A stretch of 13,382 bases of DNA from Dermatophilaceae bacterium (GTDB lineage Bacteria > Actinomycetota > Actinomycetes > Actinomycetales > Dermatophilaceae). Positions 7,588 to 13,382 of the stretch are shown piece after piece. Where the stretch lies: NCBI GenBank assembly GCA_013361975.1, contig JABFXB010000205.1, forward strand, positions 1 to 13,382, read 5' to 3'. The stretch's first letter is position 1, and each line of letters begins with the position of its first letter. Below the pieces are notes generated by a model, which made no database searches, was not told the origin of the DNA, and saw only the letters and a list, made by a program, of their open reading frames with translations. A program made the position numbers and the translations under genes.

Positions 7588-9282
7588 ATGCGACTGGCGC
7601 GCCACCCCCACGAGCAGGACGGGCACCCGTCAACCCTCCGGACCGCCGCCCGGTCCAGGGCACTGGCGCTGCTCGTCGCCGTCGTCTCGCTGCTCGTCGG
7701 GACCGTGGGCCTCGCCGGTCCCGCCCGGTCGGCCGAGTGGATCGTCCTCTGCACCGGATACGACCCGTGTCAGGCGGCGGGCTACCCGAACACCGGCTAC
7801 CAGGCGAACGCGATGACGAGCTGGTGGCGCCAGTCGACCGGGCACAACTGCACCAACTACGTCGCCTACCGGCTCGTCCAGAACGGGCTGCCGAACGTCA
7901 AGCCGGCGAGCCTGAGCGGCAACGCCCTGAACTGGGGCCCGTCGTTCCCCGCGCAGACCAACACGAGCCCGGCCGTCGGGTCGATCGCCTGGTGGGACAC
8001 CTCGTTCTCCGCGACCGGGCACGTCGCCTACGTCGAGAAGGTGCTCTCGGCCTCCGACATCATCGTCTCCGAGGACAACTGGGGCGGTGACTTCCGTTGG
8101 CGGCGTGTGACGCTCACGGGTGGGCGATGGCCCAAGGGCTTCATCCACCTCAAGGACCAGGGTCCGACCGTCGCCACCGACACCCGCGCCTGGCAGGTGG
8201 CCGCGCCGGCCCGGCTCCTCGACACGCGCACCGGCGTCGGGGCACCGCTCGCGAGAGTCCCGTCCGGGTCCGCCGTCACCGTCCAGGTCACCGGGCGTGC
8301 GGGCGTGCCCGCCACCGGCGTGGACACCGTACTGCTCAACGTCAACGCCACCGGGCCCGCGGCAGCCGGCTACCTGACGGCCCACGCCAACGGCACGACC
8401 CAGCCCGGGTCGCGGGCCATGTCCTACGCCGCGGGCGGGGCGACCACCACCCTGGTGCTCAGCCGCGTCGGCACCGACGGCAAGGTGCGCCTCTACACGT
8501 CGGCGACGACCGACCTCTCCGCCGACCTCGTCGGCTGGTCGCCGACGGGCGGCTACGTCTCCGGCGGCGCCCCGACCCGGGTCCTCGACACCCGCAACGG
8601 CGTCGGCACCCCCAAGGCGCGTCTGGCGGCAGGTGGAACGCTGACGCTGCCGCTCCTCGGCAGGGCCGGCGTCCCGATGACTGGGGTGGGTGCCGTGCTG
8701 CTCGACGTCTCGGCCGCCGCGCCGTCCGCCGGTGGCTTCCTCACGACCTGGCCCGCCGGCGCCGCGCGGCCGGCGGCGCCGCAGACGCGGTACGAGGCGG
8801 CCGGTGCGGCCACGGGCCTCGTCGAGGCGCAGCTCGGCACCGGGGGTGCGGTGACGATCCACTCGACGGCCCAGACGGACGTGCTCGTCGACGTCGTCGG
8901 GTGGCTGCCGACGGGCGCCGACCAGGTGGCCCTCGGTCCCACACCCGTCCTCGACAGCCAGGCCGGCCTGGGCTATCCGGCCGGTCGCGTCGCAGCCGGC
9001 CAGGCGCCGGCCGTCCCCGTCGTCGGCCGCGCCGGGGTGCCGACGACCGGCGTCCGTGCGGCCGTGCTCACGGTCACCGTCGTGTCGCCGACGGCGGCCG
9101 GCTACGTCACCGCCTACCCGAGCGGTTCCGGCGAGACGCCGTACGCGACGGTCAAGTACGCGTCGGGGCGCACCGTGACGAACACCGTGCTCGTTCCCGT
9201 CGGGCTCGACGGCTCGGTGCGCGTCAAGACGTCCGCGGCGGCATACCTCAGGGTCGACGTGCAGGGCTACGTGCGCTGGTGA
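7588..9282 (+). CDS. Secreted CHAP-domain amidase with three C-terminal repeats
   Basis: 564 residues from ATG 7588, chosen because GGGAG lies 5 nt upstream and a signal peptide follows (hydrophobic core about 25-43, likely cleavage after PARSA, residue 49). The CHAP domain spans about 60-190: nucleophile Cys88 in HNCTNYVAY, His145 in GHVAYVE, and EDNWGG at 162-167 as the third catalytic region. CHAP enzymes cut peptidoglycan peptides or amide bonds, so it probably works on the cell wall outside the membrane. Residues 208-564 are three repeats of the actinobacterial LDTR...GRAGVP...VGW type found in many secreted wall-associated proteins of the phylum; their function is not established. The open frame extends upstream of 7588, but that part runs through the hairpin at 7435 and looks non-coding. 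It appears monocistronic and converges on the DUF3097 gene. Confidence 0.88.
   Translation: MRLARHPHEQDGHPSTLRTAARSRALALLVAVVSLLVGTVGLAGPARSAEWIVLCTGYDPCQAAGYPNTGYQANAMTSWWRQSTGHNCTNYVAYRLVQNGLPNVKPASLSGNALNWGPSFPAQTNTSPAVGSIAWWDTSFSATGHVAYVEKVLSASDIIVSEDNWGGDFRWRRVTLTGGRWPKGFIHLKDQGPTVATDTRAWQVAAPARLLDTRTGVGAPLARVPSGSAVTVQVTGRAGVPATGVDTVLLNVNATGPAAAGYLTAHANGTTQPGSRAMSYAAGGATTTLVLSRVGTDGKVRLYTSATTDLSADLVGWSPTGGYVSGGAPTRVLDTRNGVGTPKARLAAGGTLTLPLLGRAGVPMTGVGAVLLDVSAAAPSAGGFLTTWPAGAARPAAPQTRYEAAGAATGLVEAQLGTGGAVTIHSTAQTDVLVDVVGWLPTGADQVALGPTPVLDSQAGLGYPAGRVAAGQAPAVPVVGRAGVPTTGVRAAVLTVTVVSPTAAGYVTAYPSGSGETPYATVKYASGRTVTNTVLVPVGLDGSVRVKTSAAAYLRVDVQGYVRW
8209..9279 (+). repeat. Three 122-residue protein repeats in the CHAP protein
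   Basis: Landmarks recur at an exact period of 122 residues: LDTR/LDTR/LDSQ (Asp212, 334, 456), GRAGVP (236, 358, 480) and VGW/VGW/QGY (316, 438, 560). There is no net insertion or deletion between copies although the DNA has diverged widely. The third copy is the most altered (DTR changed to DSQ, final GW to GY). Confidence 0.85.
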
Positions 9283-9288
9283 CGGGCC

Positions 9289-10173
9289 TCACGCAGCGGG
9301 CTCGGTGACGAAGTCGATGAGCTCCTCGACGCTCGCGAGCAGGGTGGGCTCGAGGTCGGCGTAGGTGCGCACGGTGCCGAGGATGCGCTTCCACGCGTTC
9401 GCGATGTCGGCCTGGCTGGCGTGCGCCCAACCCAGCTCTGCGCAGATGCCGTGCTTCCACGACGTGCCGCGCGGGATGACCGGCCACTGCTGCCAGCCGA
9501 GCCGTTCGGCCCGCACCGACTGCCAGACGTCGACGTAGGGGTGGCCGAGGATCTTCACGTGCTGCGCGAGACCGGGCAGTGCGCGGGCCTGCTCGACGAT
9601 GCGGGCCTCCTTGGTGCCCGGCACGAGGTGGTCGACGAGCACCCCGAGGCGACGGCCGGGCCCGGGCTGGAACTCGGCGATGATGCCCGCCAGGTCGTCC
9701 ACGCCGTCCATGAGCTCGACGACGACGCCCTCGACCCGCAGGTCGTCGCCCCACACCTTCTCGACGAGCTCGGCGTCGTGGCGTCCCTCGACGTAGATGC
9801 GTGAGCCGCTCGCCACGCGGGCCCGGGCGCCGCTGACCGCGACCGAGCCGCTCGCTGTGCGCGAGGAGGCCTTGCGGGCCTCGGCCAGGGCCGCTCCGGA
9901 CGCGGCGACCGGTGGTGTCAGGGTGACGGGTGCGCCGTCGACGAGGAAACCCGGGCCGAGCGGGAACGCCTTGGTGCGCCCGCGACGGTCCTCGAGGTGC
10001 ACGACGTGCATGCCCCCGGCCTTCTCGACGCGAACGACGGCGCCCACCCAGCCCGTCTCGACCTCCTCGACGACGAGGTCGGGCTCGGCAGGGGTCGGCG
10101 TCGACCGGCCGCGCCTGGGGGCGCGCCAGTCACCACTCAGCACGTCGGATCCGTAACGGTCGATGGGGGACAC
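9289..10173 (-). CDS. DUF3097 family protein of unknown function
   Basis: 294 residues from GTG 10173 (beginning VSPIDRYGSDVLSGDW). The frame is open for 36 more codons upstream, but those are basic and unlike the family, and a TACGCT -10 sits just before the chosen start. I recognise this as the actinobacterial DUF3097 family, found beside hemW/hrcA genes; its function is unknown. The N-terminal part (about 30-90) looks like a small beta domain. It is followed by a low-complexity Ala/Ser linker, then YVEGRHDAELVEKVWG (Glu129), VVVELMDGVDDL, and LGVLVDHLVPGTKEARI (Asp181). That Glu...Asp spacing in beta-strand-like contexts resembles a Toprim core (inference). The C-terminus contains HPYVDVWQSV and GTSWKHGIC. 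No signal peptide or membrane helix. Its stop is 6 nt from the CHAP stop. Confidence 0.8.
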   Translation of the reverse strand: MSPIDRYGSDVLSGDWRAPRRGRSTPTPAEPDLVVEEVETGWVGAVVRVEKAGGMHVVHLEDRRGRTKAFPLGPGFLVDGAPVTLTPPVAASGAALAEARKASSRTASGSVAVSGARARVASGSRIYVEGRHDAELVEKVWGDDLRVEGVVVELMDGVDDLAGIIAEFQPGPGRRLGVLVDHLVPGTKEARIVEQARALPGLAQHVKILGHPYVDVWQSVRAERLGWQQWPVIPRGTSWKHGICAELGWAHASQADIANAWKRILGTVRTYADLEPTLLASVEELIDFVTEPAA

Positions 10174-10181
10174 GACAAGCG

Positions 10182-10187
10182 AGCGTA
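10182..10187 (-). promoter_or_regulatory. Candidate -10 of the DUF3097 gene
   Basis: On the minus strand TACGCT (TAnnnT), within GGCATACGCT, ends 8 nt before the GTG at 10173. The gap has no Shine-Dalgarno sequence, so a leaderless or near-leaderless mRNA is likely. It lies in the left arm of the 10184/10251 inverted repeat. Confidence 0.5.
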
Positions 10188-10251
10188 TGCCGCTGGGTGG
10201 GCCGCGGCGCGTGCGCCACGCGGGCGACCGGAAGGTCGCAGGCGGCATACG
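10184..10251. repeat. 10-bp inverted repeat with mirror-image -10 elements
   Basis: CGTATGCCGC (10184-10193) and GCGGCATACG (10242-10251) are perfect inverse copies 48 nt apart. Read outward, each carries a TAnnnT hexamer: TACGCT on the minus strand towards DUF3097 and TACGGT (10247-10252) on the plus strand towards hrcA. It may be a duplicated divergent promoter or a pair of regulator sites. Confidence 0.5.
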
Positions 10252-10252
10252 G
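10247..10252 (+). promoter_or_regulatory. Candidate upstream -10 for the hrcA operon
   Basis: TACGGT within GCGGCATACGGT has the TAnnnT pattern and would start RNA near 10259, upstream of CIRCE. HrcA bound at CIRCE could then block elongation. It is weaker evidence than the TAGACT that overlaps CIRCE. Confidence 0.35.
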
Positions 10253-10285
10253 TTGGATGAGATCGGAGATCGGCGCGTCACGACG

Positions 10286-10291
10286 TAGACT
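10286..10291 (+). promoter_or_regulatory. Candidate -10 of hrcA operon, abutting CIRCE
   Basis: TAGACT (TAnnnT) ends on the first base of the CIRCE left arm, which puts the predicted start near 10298 inside the operator. This is the usual arrangement for HrcA-repressed operons. The -35 region is not recognisable. Confidence 0.55.
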
Positions 10292-10317
10292 TGGCACTCG
10301 CTGACCGAGAGTGCCAG
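10291..10317 (+). promoter_or_regulatory. CIRCE operator (HrcA binding site)
   Basis: TTGGCACTC (10291-10299), a 9-nt spacer, then GAGTGCCAG (10309-10317). The CIRCE consensus is TTAGCACTC-N9-GAGTGCTAA; here each arm differs at one or two outer positions and the arms still pair except at the end. It lies 90 nt upstream of hrcA itself, so the repressor should control its own operon and release it on heat shock. Confidence 0.92.
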
Positions 10318-10393
10318 ACGAGGTGCCGGTGCAGCGTGCCGCGGCTGCCCCGTGGCACACCCCGGCCGACGCCGCGCAGGTGGCCGAACCGCG

Positions 10394-10400
10394 AAGGAGG
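10394..10400 (+). promoter_or_regulatory. hrcA ribosome-binding site (AAGGAGG)
   Basis: A full AAGGAGG lies 6 nt before ATG 10407 and only 3 nt before the in-frame GTG at 10404, which favours the ATG. It is the strongest Shine-Dalgarno sequence in the window. Confidence 0.85.
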
Positions 10401-10406
10401 TACGTG

Positions 10407-11450
10407 ATGAGCGAGGACCGCAGGCTGATGGTGCTGCGCGCCATCGTGCAGGACTACGTGCACACCTCCGAGCCGGTCGGCAGCAAGGCCCTCGTCGAGC
10501 GACACCACCTCGGGGTCAGCGCGGCGACGGTGCGCAACGACATGGCGCTGCTCGAGGAGGAGGGCCTCATCCACGCGCCGCACACCTCGGCCGGCCGGGT
10601 GCCCACCGACGCGGGCTACCGGGTCTTCGTCGACCGGCTCAGCGCGGTCAAGCCCCTCTCGTCCGGAGAGCGGCGCGCCATCAGCCAGTTCCTCGAGGGG
10701 GCCGTCGACCTCGATGACGTCGTCGACCGCACCGTGCGCCTGCTCGCGAGCCTGACCCGCCAGGTCGCCGTCGTGCAGTACCCCTCGCTGACCCGCTCGA
10801 CCGTGCGCCACATCGAGCTCGTGCCGATGGGGTCCTCCCACCTCATGATCGTCCTCATCGTCAACACCGGGCGCGTCGAGCAGCGCGTGGTCGACACCGG
10901 TCGCGCACTGTCCGACGCCGACGGCGAGGCGCTGGTCTCCTCCATCCGCACCCGCATCAACGAGGTCGCGGCGGGCGTCCCGTTCACCGTGGCCGCCACC
11001 CGGCTGCGGCGCCTCGTCGACGAGACCGACGAGACCGACCGGACGGCCATGAAGGCGGTCGTGTCGGCCCTCGGCGACGCCCTCGTCGAGGAGCGCGAGG
11101 AGCGCGTCGTCCTCGCCGGCCAGGCCAACCTCGCGCGGGCCGGCGCGGACTTCCCCCGCACCATCGGCCCGATCCTCGAAGCCCTCGAGGAGCACGTGAC
11201 GCTGCTTCGCCTGCTGGGCCAGCTCGGCGACGACCCCGACCTCGTCTCGGTGCGCATCGGCTCCGAGAACCCCGTGACCGGACTCCAGACCACGTCCCTG
11301 GTGTCGATGGGCTACGGGTCCGGTTCCGAGCGCGTCGCCAGTCTCGGGGTGCTCGGCCCCACCCGCATGGACTACCCCACGACGATGGCGTCGGTGCGAG
11401 CCGTCGCCCGCTACGTGTCCGAGATCCTCGACGACAACCAGGGCACCTGA
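10407..11450 (+). CDS. hrcA: Heat-inducible transcription repressor HrcA
   Basis: 347 residues from ATG 10407. HrcA binds CIRCE and represses chaperone genes until heat shock; GroE helps keep it active in the species studied. The N-terminus is a winged helix: DYVHTSEPVGSKAL, the recognition segment VSAATVRNDMALLEEEGLI and the wing HTSAGRVPTDAGYRVFVD (to about residue 75). The rest is the GAF-like HrcA domain, ending in VLGPTRMDYPTTMASVRAV, the typical C-terminal signature. Length is normal. A matching CIRCE lies upstream, so autoregulation is expected. dnaJ follows after 87 nt with no obvious terminator, giving the usual actinobacterial hrcA-dnaJ operon. dnaK, grpE and groEL are not in this window, so other members of the regulon must be elsewhere. 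Confidence 0.97.
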   Translation: MSEDRRLMVLRAIVQDYVHTSEPVGSKALVERHHLGVSAATVRNDMALLEEEGLIHAPHTSAGRVPTDAGYRVFVDRLSAVKPLSSGERRAISQFLEGAVDLDDVVDRTVRLLASLTRQVAVVQYPSLTRSTVRHIELVPMGSSHLMIVLIVNTGRVEQRVVDTGRALSDADGEALVSSIRTRINEVAAGVPFTVAATRLRRLVDETDETDRTAMKAVVSALGDALVEEREERVVLAGQANLARAGADFPRTIGPILEALEEHVTLLRLLGQLGDDPDLVSVRIGSENPVTGLQTTSLVSMGYGSGSERVASLGVLGPTRMDYPTTMASVRAVARYVSEILDDNQGT

Positions 11451-11523
11451 CCCCCGACCCGCTCCGACTCCAAGACCGCACAGGCCGGTGCACCGCTGCG
11501 CCGAACCGAAAGCACCACGTACC

Positions 11524-11529
11524 GAAGGA
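11524..11529 (+). promoter_or_regulatory. dnaJ ribosome-binding site supporting a TTG start
   Basis: AAGGAA lies 8 nt before the TTG at 11538. The protein begins NDYYAVLGVSRDAS directly after it, exactly where DnaJ proteins begin, and there is no ATG or GTG nearby, so the rare TTG start is well supported. Confidence 0.75.
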
Positions 11530-11537
11530 ATCCCAGC

Positions 11538-12671
11538 TTGAACGACTACTACGCCGTCCTCGGTGTCTCGCGCGACGCGAGCCAGGAGGAGATCAAGAAG
11601 GCCTACCGTCGACTCGCCCGCAAGCTGCACCCCGACGTGAACCCCGGCTCCGAGGCCGAGGAGGAGTTCAAGCGGGTGTCGCAGGCCTACGACGTGCTGT
11701 CCGACCCCCAGAAGCGCCAGTCGTTCGACATGGGCGCCGATCCGTTCGCGAGCGCAGGCGGCGCGGGCTTCGGTGCCGGTGCCGGGTTCTCGTTCAGCGA
11801 CGTCATGGACGCCTTCTTCGGAGCCGGTGCGACGGCCGGCACGCGCGGCCCGCGCCAGCGCACCCAGCGCGGGCAGGACGCCCTCGTGCGCCTCGACATC
11901 GACCTCGCCAAGGCCGTCTTCGGCTCCGAGGAGGAGCTCACCCTCGACACCGCCGTGGGTTGCAACCGCTGCGGCGGCGACGGCGCCGAGCCGGGCACCG
12001 GCCGCCAGACCTGCCCGATCTGCAAGGGCGCCGGTGAGGTGCAGCAGATCCAGCGCAGCTTCCTCGGCCAGGTCATGACCTCGCGCCCGTGCGTGAACTG
12101 CCAGGGCTACGGCTCCACGCTGACCGACCCGTGCCACGACTGCTCCGGCGACGGCCGCGTGCGCACGCGTCGGTCGCTCAAGCTCAAGGTGCCGGCCGGC
12201 GTCGACACCGGCACCCGCATCCAGCTCACCGGTGAGGGCGAGGTGGGCCCCGGCAACGGACCGGCCGCCGACCTCTACGTCGAGATCCGGGTGCTCAACC
12301 ACGAGACCTACACCCGTCGCGGCGACGACCTGCACTGCAGCGTCGAGCTGCCGATGGCAGCCGCCGCGCTCGGCACCAGCTTCAAGCTGTCCACCTTCGA
12401 CGGCATGCAGGACCTCGAGATCAAGGCGGGCACCCAGAGCGGCGACGTGCTGACGCTGCGTGGCCTCGGCGTCACGCACCTGCGCCACGGCGGCCGCGGC
12501 GATCTGCTCGTGCACGCGAACGTGCTGACGCCGACGCGCCTGACCGAGGAGCAGCAGGAGCTGCTGCGCCAGTTCGCCGCGCTGCGGGGCGAGGAGCGTC
12601 CCGAGGGTCGCCTGGCGCCGGCGAACAAGGGCCTCTTCGGCAAGCTGCGCGACGCCTTCAAGGAGAAGTGA
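11538..12671 (+). CDS. dnaJ: Chaperone protein DnaJ (DnaJ2-type Hsp40)
   Basis: 377 residues from a TTG at 11538. It is a class I Hsp40 that hands unfolded clients to DnaK and stimulates its ATPase. The J domain (1-65) carries HPD at 31-33. The Gly/Phe-rich segment is short (about 69-98) and contains SFSDVMDAFFG. The zinc domain has all four CXXCXGXG units (CNRCGGDG 142, CPICKGAG 159, CVNCQGYG 185, CHDCSGDG 199), followed by the substrate-binding beta domains. A J-protein in the hrcA operon, separate from a dnaK-linked one, is the usual actinobacterial DnaJ2. The C-terminus, ending GLFGKLRDAFKEK, is typical of that paralogue. rsmE begins 19 nt after the stop, so cotranscription under HrcA control is likely. 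Confidence 0.97.
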   Translation: MNDYYAVLGVSRDASQEEIKKAYRRLARKLHPDVNPGSEAEEEFKRVSQAYDVLSDPQKRQSFDMGADPFASAGGAGFGAGAGFSFSDVMDAFFGAGATAGTRGPRQRTQRGQDALVRLDIDLAKAVFGSEEELTLDTAVGCNRCGGDGAEPGTGRQTCPICKGAGEVQQIQRSFLGQVMTSRPCVNCQGYGSTLTDPCHDCSGDGRVRTRRSLKLKVPAGVDTGTRIQLTGEGEVGPGNGPAADLYVEIRVLNHETYTRRGDDLHCSVELPMAAAALGTSFKLSTFDGMQDLEIKAGTQSGDVLTLRGLGVTHLRHGGRGDLLVHANVLTPTRLTEEQQELLRQFAALRGEERPEGRLAPANKGLFGKLRDAFKEK

Positions 12672-12690
12672 CCGTTCCGGTGAGTGCCCG

Positions 12691-13382
12691 GTGACCCACC
12701 AGCTCTTCCTCGGCGAGCCGTCCTCCGTCGCGGCAGCGGCCGAGGGTGCCTCGCTGCTGCTCGACGGCGACGAGGGCCGGCACGCCGCAGCCGTGGTGCG
12801 CCTGCGGGTGGGGGAGCGCTACTTCGTCGCCGACGGCGCGGGCCGTCGCCTGCTGCTCGAGGCGACCGACGTCGACCGGGCGTCGGTGCGCGGCACCGTG
12901 CTGCAGGTCGCCGACGACCCTGCACCCTCGCCTCGCTTCGTGCTCGTGCAGGCCCTGGCCAAGGGCGACCGCGACGAGCAGGCCATCGAGGCCGCCACCG
13001 AGCTCGGTGTCGACGAGGTCGTCCCCTGGCAGGCCGAGCGGTCCGTCGTGGTGTGGCGTGGCGAACGCGCCGCCAAGTCGCTCGCCAAGTGGGCGGCCGT
13101 GGTGACGCGGGCGACGAAGCAGTCCCGCCGCGCCCGTATGCCGGTGACGTCCCCCGCCGTCGGGCTCACTCCGCTCGTGGCGCGCGTGGGCGAGTCGGCC
13201 CTGACGCTCGTGCTCCACGAGGACGCCACCGAGCCGCTCGCCTCGGTCGAGCTGCCGCACGACGGCGACGTGCTCCTCGTCGTCGGGCCCGAGGGCGGAA
13301 TCAGCCAACGCGAGGTCGAGGCGCTGCAGTCTGCGGGGGCCCGTCCGGTGCGCCTCGGGTCGACGATCCTGCGTGCGTCGTC
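12691..13382 (+). CDS. rsmE: 16S rRNA (uracil-1498-N3)-methyltransferase RsmE, 3' end outside window
   Basis: 230 complete codons from GTG 12691, running off the right edge; family length is about 245-250, so only about 15-20 residues are missing. RsmE is a SPOUT-class enzyme that methylates U1498 of 16S rRNA using SAM. The N-terminal PUA-like domain contains GRHAAAVVRLRVGE. The knotted methyltransferase part shows QALAKGDRDEQAIEAATELG, the KQSRRAR substrate segment, the SAM-loop VGPEGGIS at 198-205 and LGSTILRAS at 222-230. GGTGAG lies 6 nt before the GTG. It follows dnaJ by 19 nt, the standard actinobacterial hrcA-dnaJ-rsmE order. No truncation other than the window edge. Confidence 0.96.
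   Translation, partial: MTHQLFLGEPSSVAAAAEGASLLLDGDEGRHAAAVVRLRVGERYFVADGAGRRLLLEATDVDRASVRGTVLQVADDPAPSPRFVLVQALAKGDRDEQAIEAATELGVDEVVPWQAERSVVVWRGERAAKSLAKWAAVVTRATKQSRRARMPVTSPAVGLTPLVARVGESALTLVLHEDATEPLASVELPHDGDVLLVVGPEGGISQREVEALQSAGARPVRLGSTILRAS

Noticed and set aside
10256..10303. 15-codon ORF upstream of hrcA (MRSEIGASRRRLGTR) as a leader peptide
   Set aside because: No ribosome-binding site, it starts only 3 nt after a possible -10, and it ends inside CIRCE; probably chance.
10278..12515. 745-codon minus-strand frame across hrcA and dnaJ
   Set aside because: Same shadow effect: it spans two well-identified genes and their gap and has no recognisable motif.

Overview
The window is high-GC chromosomal DNA of an actinobacterium. 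A member of Micrococcales, perhaps near Intrasporangiaceae, is my inference from gene content and protein style; it was not computed. Evidence for this is the very GC-rich third codon positions, frequent GTG and TTG starts, leaderless-type promoters, an actinobacteria-type secreted CHAP protein with DTR/GVP repeats, a DUF3097 gene, and the conserved actinobacterial series lepA - hemW - hrcA - dnaJ - rsmE.

Layout. Positions 1-208 hold the 3' end of an MFS transporter (+). It converges on a short minus-strand operon: an M48 membrane metalloprotease (370-1524), then a cupin gene (189-382) that appears broken by an internal deletion. lepA (elongation factor 4) runs from about 1702 to 3555 (+) and converges on a tyrosine phosphatase (3694-4512, -), with a strong GC-rich hairpin between them. 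The phosphatase gene diverges from hemW (4601-5836, +), and both have a -10-like hexamer exactly 6 nt before the start codon, as expected for leaderless mRNAs. An aldehyde dehydrogenase (5869-7419) follows hemW closely and ends in a hairpin. Then comes a monocistronic-looking secreted CHAP-domain protein with three C-terminal repeats of identical length (7588-9282). It converges, with 6 nt between stops, on a DUF3097 gene (9289-10173, -). A 233-nt divergent region with two mirror-image -10-like elements and a CIRCE operator leads into hrcA (10407-11450), dnaJ (11538-12671) and a 3'-truncated rsmE (12691-end).

How the genes work together. lepA, hrcA, dnaJ and rsmE are translation and protein-quality-control genes. 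HrcA should repress its own operon through the CIRCE element, tying this DnaJ paralogue and possibly RsmE to heat stress. HemW is a heme-handling radical-SAM protein. The remaining genes (M48, cupin, phosphatase, ALDH, CHAP) look like lineage-specific insertions between the conserved blocks. No gene-free stretch exceeds 300 bases; the longest is 10174-10406. I saw no mobile element, CRISPR array, tRNA or rRNA. Most of the window is ordinary core genome, and I found no convincing new multi-gene system. The points most worth checking are the deleted cupin, the DUF3097 protein with a possible Toprim-like core, the mirror-image promoters upstream of hrcA, the exact 122-residue repeats of the CHAP protein, and the structured leader region in front of it.
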